From the NCBI GenBank assembly GCA_004554165.1, contig SFNQ01000014.1, forward strand, positions 1-64,000: DNA of 64,000 nucleotides. Direction: 5' to 3'. This document shows positions 11,524-19,262 of the stretch, piece by piece. The stretch comes from Clostridiales bacterium. GTDB taxonomy: Bacteria; Bacillota; Clostridia; Christensenellales; CAG-138. Below the pieces are notes generated by a model. The model saw only the letters and a list, made by a program, of their open reading frames with translations. It had not been told where the DNA came from and searched no databases. Numbering within the stretch: the stretch's first letter is position 1; every line of letters starts with the position of its first letter. A program made the position numbers and the translations under genes.

Positions 11524-12363
11524 ATGGAAACGCTTTGGAGCGAACTCAAAACCGGACTTTCCCAGGGCTTTATCTCCACGGTGTTGTCGGTGCTTGCGGC
11601 GCTGCTCATCCTGTTCGTCGGCCTGAAGCTCATCCGCTGGCTCGTCTCCCACTTTAAAAAATCCCGCGCGGCAAAGCGGCTGGACCCCACCGTGCTCTCC
11701 TTCCTCGTGAGCGTACTGAACATCGGGGCGATCCTCCTGCTGGCGGTCCTCATTGCCAGCGTGGTAGGCGTATCCAGCGCGTCCATCGTCGCGGTGCTCG
11801 GCAGCGTGAGCCTTGCCATCGGCCTTGCGTTGCAGGGGAGCCTGGCCAATTTTGCCGGCGGCGTGATGATCCTCCTGTTCAAGCCCTTTGTGATCGGCGA
11901 CTATATTGAACTCAAAACCGGTGAGACCGGTACGGTAACGGATATCTCCATCTTTTACACAACGCTGCTGACCGTGGACAACCGCAGGCTGGTCATCCCA
12001 AACGGCGCCGTGTCCAACGCCTCCGTCACCAACTATACCGCCATGCCGCAGCGCCGCGTGGATCTTGAGTTCTCCGTGGCCTACGATTCCGACGCCGCGC
12101 TGGTCAAACGCCTGATCCTTGAAACGGCCGCGCAGGACCCCCGCATCCAGAAAGACCCCGCGCCCTTTGCCCGCATGACGCGCATGGACGCAAGCGCTCT
12201 GGTGTTCACCTTCCGGGGCTGGTGCGAAACCGGCGATTACTGGGAGGTGTATTTCGACCTGTGCGAGCGCGTCAAGGCCGCCTTTGACGCAAACGGCGTC
12301 GCCATCCCCTTCCCGCAGATGGACGTCCACGTCAACGCGCCGCTCAAAACGGACGAAGGCTGA
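11524..12363 (+). CDS. mscS: MscS-family mechanosensitive channel
   Basis: This 279-residue protein has the small-conductance channel layout: helices at about residues 15-35 and 60-85, a glycine/alanine-rich pore helix (VLGSVSLAIGLALQGSLAN) near residue 100, then the beta domain (FKPFVIGDYIEL, VIPNGAVSNASVTNYT) and a C-terminal alpha/beta domain. It releases osmolytes on hypo-osmotic shock. AGAAAGGA precedes the ATG. The closest size match is the YnaI/YkuT-like short class. Confidence 0.93.
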   Translation: METLWSELKTGLSQGFISTVLSVLAALLILFVGLKLIRWLVSHFKKSRAAKRLDPTVLSFLVSVLNIGAILLLAVLIASVVGVSSASIVAVLGSVSLAIGLALQGSLANFAGGVMILLFKPFVIGDYIELKTGETGTVTDISIFYTTLLTVDNRRLVIPNGAVSNASVTNYTAMPQRRVDLEFSVAYDSDAALVKRLILETAAQDPRIQKDPAPFARMTRMDASALVFTFRGWCETGDYWEVYFDLCERVKAAFDANGVAIPFPQMDVHVNAPLKTDEG

Positions 12364-12483
12364 GCTCAGCGCCCGGTGCGGGCTGCATCAAGCCCCTGCG
12401 GGCCTCCCTGTTTTCGGGCCTGTTCCATATTGATTTTATATATGCGGTATCTGCGCAAAACTCCTTTCCTTTTTCGGAAATTG

Positions 12484-12492
12484 TGCTATACT
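12484..12492 (+). promoter_or_regulatory. Extended -10 promoter of the DUF975 gene
   Basis: TG-C-TATACT with no clear -35, about 32 bases before the start codon. A GGGAGG ribosome site (12505-12510) lies between. Confidence 0.5.
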
Positions 12493-12523
12493 ACAAACGG
12501 AATTGGGAGGTGTATTATATATT

Positions 12524-13156
12524 ATGAAAAATCGAGTCGAAATCAAACAGATTGCAAAAGACGCCTTTTACCGCAACTACTGGCTCTGCGTTGGCGTCAA
12601 CGTGGTTGTTTCCATCCTCATCGGCGTCGTGTCCAGCATTACGTTCGGCATCGGTGCTCTCATCCTCACGCCTTCGCTGCTGATCGGCCTCAACGTCTTT
12701 TCGCTGGCCCTGTACAACGGCGGAGAGGCCAGCTTTGATACCGTATTTTCCCAGGGATTTGACAACTTTGGCCGCAAGCTCGGCGGATTCCTCTGGATGA
12801 TGCTGTTCAGCTATCTCTGGTCGCTGCTGTTCGTCATCCCGGGCATTGTAAAATCCTTCTCCTACGCGCTCACACCCTATATCCTCGGAGACTGCAAGAA
12901 TGTGCGCGCGCAGGATGCGCTGAAGCTCTCCATGCGCATGATGAAGGGCCATAAGGGCGAGCTGTTCGTGCTCTGCCTGAGCTTCCTGGGCTGGCAACTG
13001 CTTTCCGGGCTGACGTTCGGTCTGCTGCAAATTTTCTATGTGGGGCCCTATATGAACAACACCTTCGCCGGCTACTACGCCGAGCGCAAGGCCGCCGCGC
13101 TGGCAGAGGGCGTTGTCACAGAGGCGGAGCTCTCCGGCGAAACCCCCATTGTGTAA
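12524..13156 (+). CDS. DUF975 family membrane protein
   Basis: This 210-residue protein starts MKNRVEIKQIAKDAFYRNYW, the polar lead-in typical of DUF975. It then has about four membrane segments and the conserved DTVFSQGFDNFGRK and PGIVKSFSYAL stretches. The function of the family is unknown. An in-frame TTG at 12503 lies before the ribosome site and is less likely. The gene is alone between the extended -10 promoter and a strong terminator. Confidence 0.85.
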   Translation: MKNRVEIKQIAKDAFYRNYWLCVGVNVVVSILIGVVSSITFGIGALILTPSLLIGLNVFSLALYNGGEASFDTVFSQGFDNFGRKLGGFLWMMLFSYLWSLLFVIPGIVKSFSYALTPYILGDCKNVRAQDALKLSMRMMKGHKGELFVLCLSFLGWQLLSGLTFGLLQIFYVGPYMNNTFAGYYAERKAAALAEGVVTEAELSGETPIV

Positions 13157-13187
13157 CTTTTGCGCGGAAATCCAGACCGCATTCCCG

Positions 13188-13220
13188 CCCGCTGCCCGAA
13201 AAGGCAGCGGGTATTTTTTT
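13188..13220 (+). terminator. Intrinsic terminator of the DUF975 gene
   Basis: CCCGCTGCC/GGCAGCGGG, a 9-bp stem with a 6-nt loop, is followed by TATTTTTTT. Confidence 0.85.
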
Positions 13221-13233
13221 CCAAAACTTTATC

Positions 13234-13262
13234 TTGCACTTAAAATTATTTTATGTTAAAAT
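13234..13262 (+). promoter_or_regulatory. marR-degV promoter with a likely MarR operator
   Basis: TTGCAC (13234-13239), a 17-bp spacer and TAAAAT (13257-13262). The spacer holds the AT-rich palindrome TAAAAT-T-ATTTTA (13241-13253), well placed for autorepression. The region is far more AT-rich than its surroundings. Confidence 0.65.
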
Positions 13263-13292
13263 CTTTTTAAATTCAAAGAAACGGAGTCTCTT

Positions 13293-13772
13293 ATGACCGG
13301 CAGACAGCGGCGGCAGCTCAACCACTTTTTTGTGGAAACCTTCAACAACATCCTGCTTTATGAGGAGCAGGCCCTTTCCGACGCAGGGTCTGGCAAGCTC
13401 TCGGTCAAGGAGCTGCATGTGCTGGCAGCCGTAGGCCTGCTGGAAGCGGAAGGGCAGAACACCATGACCCGCATCGCCGCCGCGCTGAACATCACCGTGG
13501 GCGCGCTGACCACAGCGGTCAACACCCTCATCCGCAAGGGGTATCTTGCCCGCGTGGCGGACCAGAGCGACCGGCGGCTTGTCCGCGTCGTCCTCACGGA
13601 GAGCGGACGCCTTGCGGATGCCCGGCACAGCGCCTTCCACGAGGATATGCTGGACCATGTAGCGGAGATTCTGACCGAAGCCGATGTGGAAACGTTGACG
13701 CGCTCACTGGACCGGCTCTCCGCCTTCTTTGAATCCGCAGCGCAAAAACAGACGACAGGAGAAGCCCCATGA
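13293..13772 (+). CDS. MarR-family regulator, possibly FabT-like
   Basis: This 159-residue protein has a winged helix-turn-helix: LSVKELHVLAAVGL, then NTMTRIAAALNITVGAL (recognition helices), and the wing KGYLARVADQSDRRLVRV with the MarR-signature D-x-R-D/RR pattern. It overlaps degV by four bases (ATGA). In streptococci the MarR-family FabT controls fatty-acid synthesis and DegV-type proteins are fatty-acid carriers (FakB). By context this may be a lipid-responsive repressor, but that is inference. A palindrome in its own promoter suggests autoregulation. Confidence 0.85.
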   Translation: MTGRQRRQLNHFFVETFNNILLYEEQALSDAGSGKLSVKELHVLAAVGLLEAEGQNTMTRIAAALNITVGALTTAVNTLIRKGYLARVADQSDRRLVRVVLTESGRLADARHSAFHEDMLDHVAEILTEADVETLTRSLDRLSAFFESAAQKQTTGEAP

Positions 13773-14599
13773 CAAGAATCATCACCGACAGCACCTGCGA
13801 TCTCACACTGGCTGAAGCGGAAGCACTGGGCCTTACCATGCTCTCACTGCACGTCAACTTCGGCAGCGAGTCCTACGAGGATAAGCGCACCATCACAAAC
13901 GAGCAGTTTTACCAAAAGCTGCGCGAATCCGAAACGCTTCCCACCACCTCCCTGCTGAACGTGGGGGACTTTCAGCAGGCCTTTTCGGAGTTCCCCGACG
14001 AACCCATCGTCGTGCTGACGATCTCGCGCAAGCTCTCCGGCACCTGCCAGAGCGCCATTCTCGCCAGAGAGGCCTGCGGGCGGGAGGATATCTACATCGT
14101 GGATTCGGGAACGGTGTCCATCGGCCTGGGCCTGCTGGTCAAGCAGGCGGCGGCGATGCGCGACAGCGGCGTTCCCGCAGGGGAAATCGCCGAGCGGCTC
14201 TCCGCGCTTGCCGGCCGCGTTCGCGTGCTTGCCGTGCTTGACACGCTGAAATACCTCGTCAAGGGCGGGCGCCTCAGCGGGATGCAGGGCGCGGTAGGCG
14301 GGCTCCTGATGGTCAAACCCCTCGTCTCACTGGAGGGCGGCAAGGTTGTTACGCTCAAAAAGGCGCCCGGCAGCAAGGCCGCCGTGCGCGAGCTGGCGGC
14401 GCTTTGCAGCGAGGCCATGCCCATCGACCGGGAAATGCCGCTCTGCTTCGGCTACTCGTGCAGCGACGGGGCCATGCAAAAGCTGCGGGAGCTGACGGGC
14501 TTCCCGGAGGCAGGAGATGTTTACGTCATCGGCAGCGTGGTCGGCACGCACGCAGGGCCGGGCGTTGCGGCCATCGCCTATTTTGAAAAGCGGGACTGA
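13769..14599 (+). CDS. degV: DegV/FakB fatty-acid-binding protein
   Basis: This 276-residue protein is a complete DegV. The N-terminal MTRIITDSTCDLT is diagnostic. TTSLLNVGDF and TISRKLSGTCQSA follow, and GGRLSGMQGAVGGLLMVKPL lines the lipid pocket. DegV/FakB proteins hold a fatty acid and present it to the kinase FakA for phosphorylation; no fakA is in the window. It is translationally coupled to the marR gene and followed by a terminator. Confidence 0.95.
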   Translation: MTRIITDSTCDLTLAEAEALGLTMLSLHVNFGSESYEDKRTITNEQFYQKLRESETLPTTSLLNVGDFQQAFSEFPDEPIVVLTISRKLSGTCQSAILAREACGREDIYIVDSGTVSIGLGLLVKQAAAMRDSGVPAGEIAERLSALAGRVRVLAVLDTLKYLVKGGRLSGMQGAVGGLLMVKPLVSLEGGKVVTLKKAPGSKAAVRELAALCSEAMPIDREMPLCFGYSCSDGAMQKLRELTGFPEAGDVYVIGSVVGTHAGPGVAAIAYFEKRD

Positions 14600-14638
14600 G
14601 CCGCAGCGATACCTGACAAGGGGTTTGCCGAAACGGAA

Positions 14639-14670
14639 AGCGGGAGGGATCCGTTCCTCCCGCTCTTTCT
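14639..14670 (+). terminator. Terminator after degV
   Basis: AGCGGGAGG/CCTCCCGCT, a 9-bp stem with an 8-nt loop and a short pyrimidine-rich tail. Confidence 0.65.
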
Positions 14671-14770
14671 GTCAATCCGCTCTCTTGATTGGCAGGATAA
14701 ACGCTTTCCATCGAAAGTCCAAAAGCCTTCAGGCGTCGAAAAGCACAGGGTACCCACCCATAAACCGGCG

Positions 14771-14847
14771 CTCCGTTCCGATGTGCATGCCGTCAGAGCC
14801 GGATGGAACGGCAAGGGCTGCGGCCCCTGACAATCCCGTTTTTTCGG
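14771..14847 (-). repeat. Dispersed intergenic repeat, copy 3 (inverted)
   Basis: The minus strand matches 5192-5270 over about 77 bases. It shares CGAAAAA, GGGGCCGCAGCCC and a long block covering GTTCCATCCGGCTCTGACG. The stem-loop seen in copy 1 is partly kept (TCTGACG against CATCGGA). Confidence 0.65.
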
Positions 14848-14998
14848 CGGCCGGGCAGGAAGAAGCCGTCCCGTTCGCCTGCGACGCCCGTCCTTGGCGG
14901 CCCCTGCGCCCAAAGGGATGCTCTCCCCGAGATTTCCGCGCGCTGCAATGCCGTCGAAGCGTCCAATGCACTCCGTAAGGGCGGAAGAGCGTTCCAGC

Positions 14999-15124
14999 GG
15001 GGCGGCCCCGGGTGCGGCCTTCGGCCGCGCCGGTGCGGCGGGCCGGCGCAGCCTCCACAAAAAGCGCAGGCCGCAGCGCGGGGCCCGCCGCACCCGTTCC
15101 GGCTACGGAACCCGGGGCCGCCCC
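14999..15124. repeat. Nested inverted repeat forming a branched structure
   Basis: The outer arms 14999-15013 and 15110-15124 pair perfectly over 15 bp. Inside lie a 6-bp hairpin (15014-15028), a second perfect 13-bp stem (15032-15044/15082-15094) with further pairing in its apex, and a small hairpin (TCCG/CGGA, 15098-15109). The result resembles a cloverleaf. It lies 15 bases past the stop of the minus-strand U32 gene, so it would form the 3' end of that transcript. No T-run follows. The rest of 14671-14998 apart from the repeat copy shows nothing I can support. Confidence 0.7.
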
Positions 15125-15139
15125 GCACCGCGCAAAGGT

Positions 15140-16378
15140 TTATGCGTCCCTTCCGCCGCGCCTGCGAAGAAGATCCCCCGTCCCGGCCCAGGGCGCGCCC
15201 AAAAGCCGCACGCTGCGGCCCGGATGGTTGATGCAGGGCAGGGGTTGTCCCGCTTCATCCAGCAGGGCGGTCACGGCAAAGGGCTGCCCCGGCCTGCCGG
15301 GCGAGAGCAGCTCCAGCGTGTCGCCCACAAAGATGCGGTTTTTGGCCTGCACCGTACAAAAGCCCTCCGCATCCGCGTCCCCGGTCACAAGGCCCACATA
15401 GCGGCAATCGCCAAGGTAGGCGCCGTCCCAGGCTTGGCCATGCACAGGCCCCTCATAAAAGCCCGTGCAGTACGGCCGGTGGCTGATGGCCGCAAGCTCC
15501 GCCTCCACGGCCGCCCGATCTGCCGTCCCGTCCAGCGCCATGCGGTAGGCGTTGACCGCGCCTGCGATATAAAACTCCGATTTCATTCTCCCTTCAATCT
15601 TAAAAGCGCTCACGCCCGCCGCCGCCAGCTGGTCCAGCAGGCCCGAGGCGTTCAGATCGAAGGCGCTGAGGATGGCGCTGCCGTTTTCCGTTTCCTCCAC
15701 CGTATAGAATTCGTTGGGCCGTTTCTCCTCCTGCAGGCGGTAGCTCCAGCGGCAGGACTGGGCGCAGCTTCCGCGGTTGCCGCTGCGGCCGGCCAAAAAG
15801 GCGCTGAGCAGGCAGCGGCCGGAGTAGGCCATGCACATTGCGCCGTGGACAAAGGCCTCCAGCTCCAGCTCGGGCGGCGTATTATCCCGGAGCTTGCGGA
15901 TCTCCGGGAGGGACAGCTCCCGCGCAAGCACCACCCGCTTTGCGCCCAGCGCGTGGTAGTGGGCGGCGGCGCGGTAGTTCATGCAGTTTGCCTGGGTGCT
16001 GACATGGATCTCCAGCTCCGGGCAGGCCTCGCGGATGGTCAGCAGCGCGCCAAGGTCGGAGACAATCGCGGCATCTGCTCCCAGCGCGTGCAGCGCCCGC
16101 GCGTAGGGGGCAAGCGCCGCCAGCTCGTCGTTTTCCGCAAAGGCGTTGACGGTGACATACAGCCGTTTTCCCGCCGCATGCGCTGCGGCTGCGGCCTCGG
16201 CAAGTCCCTCCATGGTAAAGCCAGCGCTGGCCGCGCGAAGCTGCAAAGCAGGCCCGCCCACATACACCGCGTCCGCGCCAAAGCGCAGCGCGGCCTGCAA
16301 GCCCGCCCTGTCGCCTGCCGGAGCCAGCAGCTCCAGCCTCTTTTTCCGCTCCTGCCCCATGTTTTCCTGTCCCTGCAT
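15140..16378 (-). CDS. U32 peptidase-family protein, TrhP/YegQ-like
   Basis: This 412-residue protein belongs to the U32 family. It has LELLAPAGDRAGLQAALRFG at the start, HVSTQANCMNY, the family signature (LEAFVHGAMCMAYSGRC), and a cysteine cluster (NRGSCAQSCRW). TrhP/YegQ-type members take part in tRNA U34 hydroxylation, while others are annotated as collagenase-like; this size and context favour TrhP. The ATG at 16378 is chosen because GGAGGAGAG lies 7 bases upstream; the GTG at 16396 lies before that site. Confidence 0.85.
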   Translation of the reverse strand: MQGQENMGQERKKRLELLAPAGDRAGLQAALRFGADAVYVGGPALQLRAASAGFTMEGLAEAAAAAHAAGKRLYVTVNAFAENDELAALAPYARALHALGADAAIVSDLGALLTIREACPELEIHVSTQANCMNYRAAAHYHALGAKRVVLARELSLPEIRKLRDNTPPELELEAFVHGAMCMAYSGRCLLSAFLAGRSGNRGSCAQSCRWSYRLQEEKRPNEFYTVEETENGSAILSAFDLNASGLLDQLAAAGVSAFKIEGRMKSEFYIAGAVNAYRMALDGTADRAAVEAELAAISHRPYCTGFYEGPVHGQAWDGAYLGDCRYVGLVTGDADAEGFCTVQAKNRIFVGDTLELLSPGRPGQPFAVTALLDEAGQPLPCINHPGRSVRLLGAPWAGTGDLLRRRGGRDA

Positions 16379-16397
16379 GCCTCTCTCCTCCCGCACC

Positions 16398-18464
16398 CTA
16401 TTGCAACTGGCGGAAATACAGCCCCGCCGTCCTCCGAAAGTCCGGCGCTTCCCCCCGCAGGAAGGCGCCGTAGACGGTCTGTGCCGCCTCGCGCGATTCC
16501 ACGGTGAAGCGGAGCGTCAGAAAATCCACCTTTGCCATGGGCTTGTCCCCGAGGTAGAGCGGCACGCTGTTGAGCAGCTCCTGGTAGCGCCTTCCGTGGC
16601 AGAGCATGGTGAAGTGCTGGTTCTTCTCGTCGGTCAGCGTATGGATGCCCGTGCAGACGCCGCAGCCGTCCACGCCCCTGGCCGGGCAGGCGCGAAGGTG
16701 CATCAGCGGCAGATAGCCGTATGCAATCAGTCCCCGCTTCAGCGCGCCGCGGAGCTGCCCGATGCGCCGCATGGACAGCTCAAAGGACACCGTGGCGTCC
16801 GCAAGGCCCAGCGACGCATACGCCGCAAGCGCATGGCTGTTGAGAATATTCAGCCCCGCGCCGCCGTGTACGGCAAAGCCCAGCTCCCGGCCCAGCGCCA
16901 GCATGCCGATGTTCTCCGCGCTGACTTCGGAAAGTCCCCCCGTTTTCAACCGGGCGAGGGTTTCCCGCAATTCCGCCATGTCCGAAGGAAAGCACAGCGC
17001 CGGAAGCTCGCCCACAAGCCGCCCGCCCAGCGCGGCGATCAGGCCCGGATCCTCCGCAATCTCCTCTATGGGGAGGAGAATCTTTTCCGCTGCCGGCGCG
17101 TCGAACAGCTGCGCGCGCCCTGCAAAACGCAGGCGAATTGCCGGCGTCTCCGGCGCATCGTGGGCCGGCAGCGCCGGGGGCAGATATCCCGTGCTTTCGT
17201 GGACGGGCCGCCCGCTTCTGGCCCGGCCCAGCGCAGCGAGCGCATCCCTGCGCAGCTTCTTCTGCGCGGAGACGGGCAGCGCCAGTCCTTCGCCCAGCGT
17301 CGTCTTGCAGCGTACAACGCGATAGGGCGTGCCGCCGGTCTGCGTAAGATTCTTTTCAACGCTCTCCGCCGTGAGCGGCAGCGTGCGCGCAGCCTCCGGC
17401 ACGGGGCCGTATACGGTCGCTTCCCGAACGCCGTCGCTTACCCGCAGTCGGACCGGTTCCCCCGCTGCCGCAGCAAAGTCCATTGCAACGTCGATATTCT
17501 GCGGCTCCCTTTCATAGAGCGCGGCAAGCGCGGGCAGCACGGAAGCCGCCGCCGTTACGTCCTCCCTTGTGCGTACCCCGAACATCTCCAACGTCCGCCG
17601 CCCGGTAAGATACCCGTCCGTAAAGCCGCTGCGGGAAAATACGGCCCGGAGCGCCTCCAGGTCGGGGATTCTCCCCGTTCTTGCCGCGCGGCAGGCGGTA
17701 ACCGCGGCGGCGACATACTCCGGCCGTTTCATGCGGCCCTCAATTTTCAGCGTGCCAATGCCCGCCTCCGCCAGCTCGGGAATGTGGCGGATGTGGCTCA
17801 TATCCTTCAGCGACAGCGCCCGCTGGCGTCCGTTCAGCCGGAAGTTCAGGCGGCAGGGCTGGGCGCAGAGTCCACGGTTGCCGCTGCGCGTGCCGATCAT
17901 GGCGGAAAGATAGCACATGCCGGAGACGCACATGCAGAGCGCGCCGTGGACAAAGGCCTCCAGCTCCAGCCCCACAGCGGCGCGAATGGCCCGGATCTCC
18001 TCCATCGACAGCTCCCGCGCAAGCACGACCTGAGAAAAGCCCAACGCCTGGGCGAGCACAGCGCCTTCCCCGTTGTGGATGCTCATCTGGGTGGAAGCAG
18101 ACAGCGGCAGCGAGGGGTAACGCCTGCGCACAAGCGCAGCAACGGCGAGATCCTGCACAATGACCGCATCCGCCCCCGCCGCAGCGATTTCATCCAGCGT
18201 TTGCACAAGCTCCGGCAGCTCCCCATCCATGACCAGCGTGTTCAGCGTCACATAGACCTGCACATCCCGCTCGTGGCAGTAGGCCACGCTTTCCGGGAGC
18301 GAATCGGCTTCAAAATTCTCCGCATTCTGCCGCGCGTTAAAGCCCTTTGCGCCAAGATAGACCGCGTCCGCGCCGCAGCGCACCGCAGCGATGAGCTGTT
18401 CCCGCCCGCCCACGGGCGCCAGAATTTTTATCCCCCGCGTCCCTTCCTTTTTTTCCCCGTTCAT
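16398..18464 (-). CDS. Large U32 peptidase-family protein, RlhA-like
   Basis: This 688-residue protein combines an N-terminal U32 domain (ILAPVGGREQLIAAVRCG, LSASTQMSIHN, LEAFVHGALCMCVSGMC, SGNRGLCAQPCR) with a long C-terminal extension (DUF3656-like) ending in a second Cys-rich patch (RACPARGVDGCGVC). This matches RlhA-type proteins that hydroxylate C2501 of 23S rRNA in E. coli. The paired short and long U32 genes in one operon suggest parallel tRNA and rRNA hydroxylation. The next gene downstream starts within about 20 bases. Confidence 0.85.
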   Translation of the reverse strand: MNGEKKEGTRGIKILAPVGGREQLIAAVRCGADAVYLGAKGFNARQNAENFEADSLPESVAYCHERDVQVYVTLNTLVMDGELPELVQTLDEIAAAGADAVIVQDLAVAALVRRRYPSLPLSASTQMSIHNGEGAVLAQALGFSQVVLARELSMEEIRAIRAAVGLELEAFVHGALCMCVSGMCYLSAMIGTRSGNRGLCAQPCRLNFRLNGRQRALSLKDMSHIRHIPELAEAGIGTLKIEGRMKRPEYVAAAVTACRAARTGRIPDLEALRAVFSRSGFTDGYLTGRRTLEMFGVRTREDVTAAASVLPALAALYEREPQNIDVAMDFAAAAGEPVRLRVSDGVREATVYGPVPEAARTLPLTAESVEKNLTQTGGTPYRVVRCKTTLGEGLALPVSAQKKLRRDALAALGRARSGRPVHESTGYLPPALPAHDAPETPAIRLRFAGRAQLFDAPAAEKILLPIEEIAEDPGLIAALGGRLVGELPALCFPSDMAELRETLARLKTGGLSEVSAENIGMLALGRELGFAVHGGAGLNILNSHALAAYASLGLADATVSFELSMRRIGQLRGALKRGLIAYGYLPLMHLRACPARGVDGCGVCTGIHTLTDEKNQHFTMLCHGRRYQELLNSVPLYLGDKPMAKVDFLTLRFTVESREAAQTVYGAFLRGEAPDFRRTAGLYFRQLQ

Positions 18465-18509
18465 GCCGTTTTACAAACCTTTCCCACGTCCGCGCCGCCC
18501 GGAATACAG

Positions 18510-19262
18510 CTAGGACCAGCTCTTTTCAATGGCGACGTTCTTCCTCCCCTTCCTGCTCCTTCCCTGCACGCCCAGATAGCGGAAGCGCCCGTAGCCGCGC
18601 ACGGAGAGCAGGTCTCCCTCCGCCGCGAGGCAGCTTCCCTCCGCCGCCGCGCCGTTTTGGAACACGCGGCCCTCGGCGAAGAGCTGCTGCGCCTTCTCCC
18701 GGGGGAGGCGGCAGGCCCGCGCCACAAGCGCGTCCAGCCGCTCGCTCTGCACCTGGACGATTTGCCGCGTCATCTCCTGGGCCGCAGCCCGCTCCGGCGC
18801 TTCGCAGCGCGCGGCATCCACGCGGGTGTGCCGCACAGTGCCAAGCTCGCTTTCGATCAGGGCTGCTGCGGGCTCTGTGCAGAACACAAAAGCTCCGCCC
18901 TCCGCAAGCACGATGTCCCCCAGCGCCTCCCGGGAAAGCCCAAGGTGCAGGAGCGCGCCGAGAAAATCCCGGTGCGTCAGTTCTTCCGAAAAGCGCGGGC
19001 CCCGGGGCCTGATCTGCACGCAGGCGATGGGAAACGGCGCATCGTAGCCAAACAGCTCCGGCGAGCCGAAGCGCGCCATTTTTCGCTCGCAGTCCTCCGC
19101 GCCGCCAAACAGCGCCGGCGGCGCGGGCAAACGCCCCAGCGCAGACAGCAGGGCCTGCTCCGGCTCGGATAAAAAAGGCGAGAAGGTATAAACGCCCCGC
19201 GCGTCCGCCCGCTCCGCAAGTTCGCGCAGCCGTTTTTTCAGGCGTTCTTCCCCCTCCGTCAA
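18510..19262 (-). CDS. ylmH: YlmH-type S4-domain RNA-binding protein
   Basis: This 250-residue protein has the YlmH layout: an N-terminal domain with LTHRDFLGALLHLGL, then a C-terminal S4 domain (VQSERLDALVARACRLPREK ... VRGYGRFRYLG). YlmH in Bacillus binds the 50S subunit and acts in ribosome-associated quality control. It starts at a TTG that overlaps the tex stop (TTGA), with GGAGG 7 bases upstream inside tex. In many Bacillota it lies in the division cluster, whereas here it is far from it. Confidence 0.88.
   Translation of the reverse strand: MTEGEERLKKRLRELAERADARGVYTFSPFLSEPEQALLSALGRLPAPPALFGGAEDCERKMARFGSPELFGYDAPFPIACVQIRPRGPRFSEELTHRDFLGALLHLGLSREALGDIVLAEGGAFVFCTEPAAALIESELGTVRHTRVDAARCEAPERAAAQEMTRQIVQVQSERLDALVARACRLPREKAQQLFAEGRVFQNGAAAEGSCLAAEGDLLSVRGYGRFRYLGVQGRSRKGRKNVAIEKSWS

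Noticed and set aside
16146..19172. A 1008-codon open frame on the plus strand opposite the U32 and ylmH genes.
   Set aside because: It is antisense to clear conserved genes and has the Arg/Ala/Gln/His-rich composition typical of GC-rich shadow frames.
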